A stretch of DNA of 64,000 nt from Hemerocallis citrina (Eukaryota; Streptophyta; Magnoliopsida; Asparagales; Asphodelaceae), in contig CM030366.1 in assembly GCA_017893485.1 (NCBI GenBank), positions 74,529,227 to 74,593,226 on the forward strand. Direction: 5' to 3'. Positions 57,452-64,000 of the stretch are shown here, piece by piece (within the stretch, counting starts at the first letter, position 1; each line of letters starts with the position of its first letter). Both the position numbers and the translations under genes were made by a program. The notes below the pieces were generated by a model, which was not told the origin of the DNA, did not search any database, and worked only from the letters and a program-made list of their open reading frames with translations.

Positions 57452-57969
57452 GGTTACAAGCTATAAGAAGAGATCATCTTTGGGAAGAAAAAGACAAGAA
57501 AAAAAAAGAAAAAAAATCTATCATTCAATCTTTTCTCAAAATCTATTTTTTGCGGTTTTTTGTTTGTCATGCTAATTGCTGGTTCAAGTTGGTACGTGCT
57601 GCGATTGGAGTCTTGGCAGCACTGTAAATCAGAAACTCGTTGTATCCCGGGAGAAGTGTTTGGTGATCAACGATTCATCTCCAGAATCGGCCAAATAGTT
57701 CCTCACGTCTGGTTACAAGCTATAAGAAGAGATCATCTTTGGGAAGAAAAAGACAAGAAAAAAAAGGAAAAAAATTCTATCATTCAATCTTTTCTCAAAA
57801 TCTATTTTTTGCAGTTTTTTGTTTGTCTTGCTAATTGCTGCTGCAAGTTGGTACGTGCAGCGATTGGAGTCTTGGCAGCACTGTAAATCAGAAGCTCTTT
57901 GTATCCTGGGATAAGTGTTTGGAGATCAACGATTCATCTCCAGAATCGGCCAAATAGTTCCTCACGTCT
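57452..57969. repeat. Tandem duplication, two 259-bp copies
   Basis: GGTTACAAGCTATAAGAAGA through AAATAGTTCCTCACGTCT is present at 57452-57710 and 57711-57969 with a few differences. Each copy spans the deletion junction of the defective element, so the duplication arose after the deletion. Confidence 0.9.
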
Positions 57970-58087
57970 AGTGCTGTTACTGTGGATTTTGTCAGATCAG
58001 AAAGTAATCTTACATATCCTTTGACGAAAGGATTGTCTCGAGACAAAGTTTGGAATACATCGATAAGGATGGGAATGAAGCCCATTT

Positions 58088-58649
58088 AGGATCACAATTG
58101 GTGGGAACCCAACCTATACGACTGGAGATTCCAAGACATAGGTTCAATGGGAAAAACAAGCCATACTGTGATTGAAATCATGCAACCTAGGAGTTTACCA
58201 CTCCTTAGTCCATCCTGATGTGTATGTGCATGATATATTGTAGCGTTAGTAAGGATGAGCTTGGATCTTAATGAGCTCTATATCTCTGAATGAGAGGAGT
58301 GCCTAGCTACAAGAGCACTCTTGATAGACACACCGTTGTATGTGAAGTGTGGCCGCTTCTATGAGAATGGGGCTGATTCTCTAAAAACATTCACCTATAC
58401 TGGGATAAACACAAGGCCGGAATGTGCTGGCATTTAGAACATGCACCTGGTAGAATCACGTGTGGTTATCCTTCAGTATGTAAAAATGGGTAATGAGTTC
58501 AAGACTTAAGATCACTCATTATTTTTGCATTTTGGAGATTTTCCACTATGTAAGGTTCAAGTCTTCGGACACCTTACTTATGCATGGTTTTATAATTTTG
58601 AAAAACCGCTTCTTTTAAAATTAGTTTTTTAAATATATAAGTGAGGGAT
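58088..58649 (+). other. 3' non-coding region and purine tract of the deleted Copia copy
   Basis: This is colinear with 63306-63867 in the full copy and ends in AAGTGAGGGAT just before the LTR. No gene is present. Confidence 0.8.
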
Positions 58650-58767
58650 TGTTGGAATTGACTATACATTCAAAACACTCATCTTGTTGACAATACTGTC
58701 TCATGACCCAATGCTTAAAGTTTTGAGTTCACGAGAGGTTGGGGGTTCAATTCCTACATTCCACATG

Positions 58768-58815
<48 letters not shown>

Positions 58816-59280
58816 CCTTAGGGCCATAGGGGTGTTGGGGTCTATTGAAAAAAAAAACAGAACCTTTTTTTTTCTCTTTTTGAACTGTCAAAATTCAAAA
58901 TGTTTTTTCTATTAATAATATAACTATTTCAAACTTAAAGAGACTTTATGTTATTGCAGTTTCAAAAATTAAATGATATTCATTATATAGCCGTTTTTTA
59001 TATTAATGCATATATATTAATAGCTTCATGGTTACAAGCTATAAGAAGAGATCATCTTTGGGTAGAAAAAGAGATGAAAAAAAAATCTTTCATTCAATCT
59101 TTTCTTAAAATCTATTTTCCTCGGTTTTTTGTTTGTCTTTCTAATTGCTGGTGCAAGTTGGTACGTGCTGCGATTGGAGTCTTGGCAGTACTGTAAAATC
59201 AGAAGCTCGTTGTATCCCGGGAGAAGTGTTTGGTGATCAACGATTCATCTCCAGAATCGGCCAAATAGTTTCTTAAAGAA
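58650..59280 (+). repeat. Copia LTR shared by the two copies
   Basis: It is colinear with 56926-57700 except for the TA/TG region. It contains a (TG)n run at about 58781-58811. The right end is approximate. Confidence 0.7.
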
Positions 59281-59406
59281 AGTGCAACCCATGCCTCGAG
59301 CCACTTCTCACTTTCTTCCTGTTGCAGATCAATTTCAAAAAGTCCACTTGGTACACTCAGGTCCAATTTCTCTAACAATTTTAAGAAACTATTTTCGTGA
59401 TCTGTA

Positions 59407-60064
59407 ATGGCTTTAGTTTCTAACCGCAAGTATGAAACCAACAAACCAGAAAAATTTGCTGGCCTGAACTTCAAGCGATGGAAGAACAAAATGTTTTTCT
59501 ATCTGTTGCTAAAGGAAGTTGTCCATGTTCTTACCCAAGACTGTCCTGTAATGCCTAACCCAGAACCTGTTGATGCCAATGATAATGAACAAATCTTAGA
59601 TGACATAGCAGAATGGAAGGATGCCGATTTTAAATGTAGAAACTTCATCTTGAATGGGCTATCCGATGAACTGTATGACTATTACTTACAGTCTGATACG
59701 ACTAGGTCTGTTTGGGAAGCCCTACAGAAGAAATATGACACCGAAGAGGCTGGCTCGAAGAAATTCGCAGTCAGTCGTTATCTCAAATTCACCATGGTCG
59801 ACGACAAGCTGGTAACTATTCAATCACACGAGTTACAACATATTGCTTATGAGATCATTTCAGAGGGAATACCCCTCGATGAGCAATTTCAAGTAGCTGT
59901 GATGACTGACAAGTTACCACCTGGTTGGAAAGACTACAAGAATATCCTGCAACACAAATCAAAGGATCTGACCATGGAGAATTTGATAACTAGGCTTAGA
60001 ATCCAGAAAACAAGATCAGAAAGAAGAAATCCTGCTTGTTCAACAGAACAAAGCGAAGGTCCAT
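59407..60064 (+). pseudogene. Copia Gag, N-terminal part
   Basis: The start gives MALVSNRKYETNKPEKFAG, then NFKRWKNKMFFYL, SDELYDYYLQSDTTRSVWEA and LPPGWKDYKNIL, typical of the UBN2/retrotran gag fold of Copia elements. A frameshift near 60010-60030 moves the rest, with the zinc knuckle, into the frame of the next feature. The ATG lies about 130 bp after the LTR-leader sequence. Confidence 0.85.
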
Positions 60065-61294
60065 TTGAAACCAAAGAACAAGCCGTTCACGAAGAATGCT
60101 ATTCAAAAGTTCAATTCGAACTTTTGTCAGAATGGTCAGAATGGACGTCAGAATCCGAATAAGAAAAATAACCAACAAGCCCAAACCAACAACAATGGAA
60201 CAGATCCTATCGAGTGTTGGAAGTGTCATCGCTTTGGACATATCGCTAGGAACTGCCGATCGCGTACGCCTGCACCACAGGCAAATGCTATCGAAGGGCC
60301 TTTAGTGGCTATGATCACTAAGATCAACATGGTCGGTGTAACCGATGGGTGGTGGGCTGATACGGGTGCTACTAGGCATGTTTGCTACGAGCGCAGCTGG
60401 TTCAAAACTTATAAGGAGACTGAAGGTCAGAAAGTGCAACTTTGCGATTCACACTGTATCAATGTGTTGGGCACTGGAGAGGTGGACTTGGAGTTCACCT
60501 CTGGCAGGACTGTTACCCTCAAGGATGTCTTGCACACTCCTGATATGAGGAAGAACTTGATTTCTGGATACCTACTCAACAAGGCTGGTTTTCATCATAG
60601 CATCGGATTCGACCAGTATGTTATAACTAAACATGGAATTTTTGTAGGAAAGGGATTTGCTTGTAATGGGATGTTTAAACTCAATATTGAAATGAATGAG
60701 AATAATGCTTCTGTTTACTCTTTGTCTTCTTTTAATTTATGGCACTCTAGACTATATCATGTTAACAAGAAATTGGTAAAAAATATAAGCAAACTTGGCA
60801 TGATACCAAAAGTTAACTTAAATGAATTTGAGAAATGCACCTCGTGTAGTCAAGCTAAGATAATTAAAACTTCACATAAAAGTGTAGATAAAAAAATAAA
60901 AATTTTAGACTTGATACATTCTGACATATGTGAGATGGATGGAACCTTAACCAGAAATGGTAAAAGATATTTCATTACGTTTATTGATGACCATTCAAAT
61001 TATACTCATGTTTATCTTATGGTACATAAGAGTGAAGCAATTGACATGTTTAGAACTTATGTAACTGAAGTGCAAAATCAATTTGAAAGAAATATTAAGA
61101 GATTTCGTAGTGACAGAAGTACAGAATATGATTCCAATGAATTTAAACAATTATATGCATCATTTGGAATTATTCACGAGACTACTGCACCTTATTCACC
61201 TGAATCTAATGGAAAAGCTGAAAGAAAGAATAGGACTCTTACTGACTTGGTAGTTGCTTCGCTTATTAGTTCTGGAGCACCCAGATCTTTATAG
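60065..61294 (+). pseudogene. Copia Gag zinc knuckle, protease and integrase
   Basis: In order: an Asn/Gln-rich linker; the zinc knuckle CWKCHRFGHIARNC; the protease active site WWADTGATRHVC; the GAG-pre-integrase HHCC module (WHSRLYHV...CTSCSQAK); and the integrase core with HSDICE, FIDDHSNYTHV, RSDRSTEYDS and NGKAERKNRT. Here, unlike the SIRE-like element, the last catalytic Glu is kept. A TAG at 61292-61294 ends the frame where related proteins have Trp (SLWGEAL-type), after which the frame continues open. Confidence 0.9.
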
Positions 61295-62188
61295 GGTGAA
61301 GCTCTCTTATCTGTATGTCATGTTTTAAATAGAATTCCGCATCTATCTTCTGATACTTCACCATACGAATTATGGAGAAGTAGAAAGCCTAATATTGATT
61401 ATTTTAGAGTTTGGAATTGTTTAGCATATGTCAGAAAACCTGACCCTAAAAGAATCAAACTTGTAAGTAGGGCATATGAATGTGTTTTTATTGGTTATGC
61501 AGATAACAGTAAGGCTTCCAGATTTTTTGACTTAAATAATAATGTGATTATTGAATCTTTAGATGCTGATTTTTATGAGGATAAATTTTCTTACTTATTG
61601 AGGAACAGTGGGGGTAGTAGTGGGGGTTCACAACCCTCAACTTCCTCTGGCATTCCTCAAACTAGTACAAATGCTAATGTTGATTTAGATTCTGAGCCAC
61701 GTAGAAGCAAACGTGCTAGAACTACTAAAGATTTTGGTGATGACTATGTTGTATATACTTTAGAATCTTATCCTAGTTCTATCAATGAGGCTTTAACCTC
61801 ACCTGAAGCAGATTTGTGGCAAGAAGCCATAAATGACGAAATGGATTCACTAACCTCTAATGGTACTTGGGAGTTAGTGGACTTACCTCGCGGTAATCAT
61901 ATTATAGGATGCAAATGGATTCTTAAGAGAAAGCTAAAACCATATGGTACAATTGAAAATTTTAAAGCTAGACTAGTAGCTAAAGGATATGTACAAAAGG
62001 AAAATATAGATTTCTTTGACACTTACTCTCCTGTGACCTGTGTGACTACCATTAGAGTTTTATTAGCGATTTCTGCTGTGCATAACTTGTTGATCCACCA
62101 GATGGATGTTAAACCATCTTTTCTTAATGGAGAACTTGAAGATGAACTTTATATGGAACAACCTGAAGGTATTGTGATTCCAAGGTAG
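61295..62188 (+). pseudogene. Copia integrase C-terminus and reverse transcriptase start
   Basis: Same frame as the preceding feature: GEALLSVCHVLNRIPH, SPYELWRSRKPN and YECVFIGYADNSKASRF (integrase end), then a Ser/Gly-rich linker and ADLWQEAINDEMDSLTSNGT, IIGCKWILKRKL, KARLVAKGYVQKENIDFFDT and HQMDVKPSFLNGELEDELYM. This is the finger and palm start of the polymerase. It ends at TAG 62186-62188 in place of a conserved Gln (usual R-Q-E-H-K). Confidence 0.9.
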
Positions 62189-63305
62189 GAACACAAAGTC
62201 TGCAAGCTGAATAAGACTTTATATGGTCTTAAGCAAGCTCCTAAACAGTAGCACGACAGAATTGATCAATTATTACTCTCAAATGGTTTTTCTATTAAGA
62301 ATGTTGATAAATGCCTTTATTATAAAGCATCCAGTGATAGTTGCATCATGCTTTGTCTATATGTAGATGATTTACTCATTTGTGGTTCTTCGGTTGAATT
62401 GATTTCAAAGACAAACTATGCTTAGTCAAAATTATGATATGAAGGACCTAGGTGAGGCCAATGTTATTTTAGGCATGAAAATCACACGTTCTGAGACTGG
62501 CATTACCCTTGATCAATCTTATTACAGTGAGAAGATCTTGAAGAAATACAATTACTTTGATCGTAGACCTGCATGTACTCCTAGTGACCCTCATGTTAAA
62601 CTTTTGAAAAATTCTGGTGCTGCAGTTAGACTAAAAGAATATGCTAGTATTATTGGTAGCCTTCGCTACGCTACTGACTGCACTAGACCTGACATTGCAT
62701 ATGTTGTAGGTGTATTATGTAGATTTACGAGTTGTCCTAGTTCTGAGCATTGGAATGCTATTGACAGAGTCATGAGGTACTTGAAAAAGACCATGAACTT
62801 AGGACTACATTATGAGAGGTTTTCCGCTATCCTTGAGGGATTCAGCGATGCAGATTGGAATTCATTTTCAGATGATTCCAAGGCCACAAGCGGATACATT
62901 TTTATTATCGGTGGTGGTGTTGTTTCTTGGAGGTCCAAGAAACAGACTATTTTAACTTACTCTACTATGGAGTCTGAGTTAGTTGCTCTAGCTGCTGCTA
63001 GTGAGGAGCCAAGCTGGTTGAGGAACCTCTTGTCTTACATTTCCTCATGGAAAAGGCCTATACCTCCGATCTTAATCCACTCAGATAGTACTGCTGCCAT
63101 AGCTAAAGTACAAAATACTTACTATAAAGGTAAGAGATTAGCGATTCGTCGCAAGCACAGTACGGTGATAGAGCTCCTCACGTCTGGTACTGTTACTGTG
63201 GATTTTGTCAGATCAGAAAGTAATCTTGTAGATCCTTTGACGAAAGGATTGTCTCGAGACAAAGTTTGCAATACATCGATAAGGATGGGACTGAAGCCCA
63301 TTTAG
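62189..63305 (+). pseudogene. Copia reverse transcriptase end and RNase H
   Basis: After the stop the frame reads CKLNKTLYGLKQAPKQ, a TAG at 62249 where Trp is usual, and the catalytic LCLYVDDLLICGS. A frameshift near 62405-62418 leads to a long open frame: MLSQNYDMKDLGEANVILGM, SIIGSLRYATDCTRPDIAY, RYLKKTMNLGL, then RNase H with FSDADWNSFSDDSKATSGY, STMESELVALAAA and IHSDSTAAIA. It ends LTKGLSRDKV at the normal pol terminus. The RNase H catalytic acidic residues are present. Confidence 0.9.
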
Positions 63306-63867
63306 GATCACAATTGGTGGGAACCCAACCTATACGAATGGAGATCCCAAGACATAGGTTCAATGGAAAAAACAAGTCATACTGTGATTGAAATCATGCA
63401 ACCTAGGAGTTTACCACTCCTTAGTCCATCCTGATGTGTATGTGCATGATATATTGTAGCGTTAGTAAGGATGAGCTTGGCTCTTAATGAGCTCTATATC
63501 TCTGAATGAGAGGAGTGTCTAGCTACAAGAGCACTCTTGATAGACTTATCGGGGTGTTTTTGAAGTGTGGCCGCTTCTATGAGAATGGAGCTGATTCTCT
63601 AAAAACATTCATCTATACTGGGATAAGCACAAGGCCGGAATGTGCTGGCATTTAGAACTTGCACCTGGTAGAATCACGTGTGGTTTTCCTTTACTATATA
63701 AAAATGGGTAATGAGTTCAAGACTTAAGATCACTCATTATTCTTGCATTTTGGGGATTGTCCACTATGTAAGGTTCAAGTCTTCGGACACCTTACTTATG
63801 CATGGTTTTATACTTTTGAAAAACCACTTCTTTTAAAATTAGTGTTTTAAATATATAAGTGAGGGAT
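63306..63867 (+). other. 3' non-coding region and purine tract
   Basis: 562 bp without coding sequence between pol and the LTR, ending AAGTGAGGGAT. It is highly similar to 58088-58649. Confidence 0.8.
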
Positions 63868-64000
63868 TGTTGGAATTGACTATACATTCAAAACACTCAT
63901 CTTGTTGACAATACTGTCTCCTGGCCCAATGGTTAAATTTTTGAGTTCACAAGAGGTTGGGGGTTCAATTCCTACATTCCACATGATATATATATATATA
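63868..64000 (+). repeat. Copia 3' LTR, cut by the window edge
   Basis: It starts TGTTGGAATTGACTATAC and is nearly the same as the first 130 bp of the LTR at 58650, with about five differences. It contains the tRNA-like A and B boxes. Confidence 0.9.

Larger units (their letters stand above)
56926..58649 (+). mobile_element. Internally deleted copy of the second Copia family
   Basis: An LTR starts at 56926 (TGTTTGAATTGAG). After the leader the sequence jumps, at GCCAAATAGTT/CCTCACGTCT, straight into the last ~120 bp of RNase H (VDFVRSESNL, LTKGLSRDKVWN, 57970-58087). It then follows the same 3' non-coding sequence as the full copy, up to the next LTR at 58650. Gag, protease, integrase and polymerase are absent. 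It shares the LTR at 58650 with the downstream element. Confidence 0.85.
58650..64000 (+). mobile_element. Second Copia family element, nearly complete, running to the window edge
   Basis: LTR at 58650 (TGTTGGAATTGACTATAC) through about 59280, gag at 59407, then protease, integrase, reverse transcriptase and RNase H in Copia order, ending at 63305. A 3' non-coding part follows, with a second LTR from 63868 cut off at 64000. The LTR's right end could not be fixed, because no CA plus primer site was recognised. In-frame stops at 61292, 62186 and 62249 and two frameshifts make it defective. Confidence 0.88.

Noticed and set aside
59199..59489. 96-residue minus-strand frame at the start of the second Copia
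   Set aside because: Shadow of the Gag start and leader on the plus strand.

Overview
The window is AT-rich nuclear DNA from a flowering plant, most likely a eudicot with a large, repeat-rich genome. The evidence is one intact plastid-type gene with GT-AG introns, plant lineages of LTR retrotransposons, and MULE, hAT, Helitron-like and LINE remnants nested in each other. The only host gene I can support as intact is a type II DAHP synthase (33716-39524, + strand, five exons, 538 aa), which catalyses the first step of the shikimate pathway in the plastid. Nearly everything else is mobile-element sequence, most of it decayed.

Layout. 1-740: degenerate telomere-like repeats around a zinc-finger fragment. 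1128-6885: a decayed Mutator-like element (MULE) with a FAR1-type transposase on the minus strand, an array of about ten ~120-bp units carrying hairpins at one side, and three ~300-bp foldback repeats plus further hairpins at the other. 6935-7907: a very short LTR element (TRIM-like, minus strand). 7908-15804: the 3' end of a chromodomain Ty3/gypsy element and its very long LTR, which holds a 376-bp foldback MITE and a 3.5-kb LINE. 15805-18834: weakly characterised intergenic DNA with a MITE, Helitron-like terminal repeats and a short retroposon. 18843-21947: a 3.1-kb hAT-like element containing MITEs and a captured-gene chimera (Rab7-type GTPase start joined to an F-box/kelch fragment). 21948-33460: a second LINE (+ strand) split by a partial LTR, a complete 4.65-kb LTR and an 8-bp-TSD hAT element. 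33560-39900: the DAHP synthase locus. 40550-41608: the start of another MULE. 41609-56925: a minus-strand gypsy-type LTR that is split by a full-length SIRE-like Copia element (42556-56097, TSD CCACT), itself split by a solo gypsy LTR (49103-52657, TSD AACTG). 56926-64000: a second Copia family arranged as LTR, deleted interior, LTR, nearly complete interior, LTR.

The most unusual signal cuts across element families. The palindrome CAGTCGACTG recurs dozens of times in two of the gypsy LTRs and in the LTRs and interior of the unrelated SIRE-like Copia. It usually occurs in pairs 20-22 bp apart, about two DNA turns. Other items of interest are the spliceable Rab-kelch chimera, the extra open reading frames after pol in the Copia element, MITEs sitting in (TA)n arrays, and a tRNA-like A-box/B-box pair inside the second Copia family's LTR.

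Limits: all calls were made by eye. Similarities between copies, element ages and lineage names were not computed or searched.
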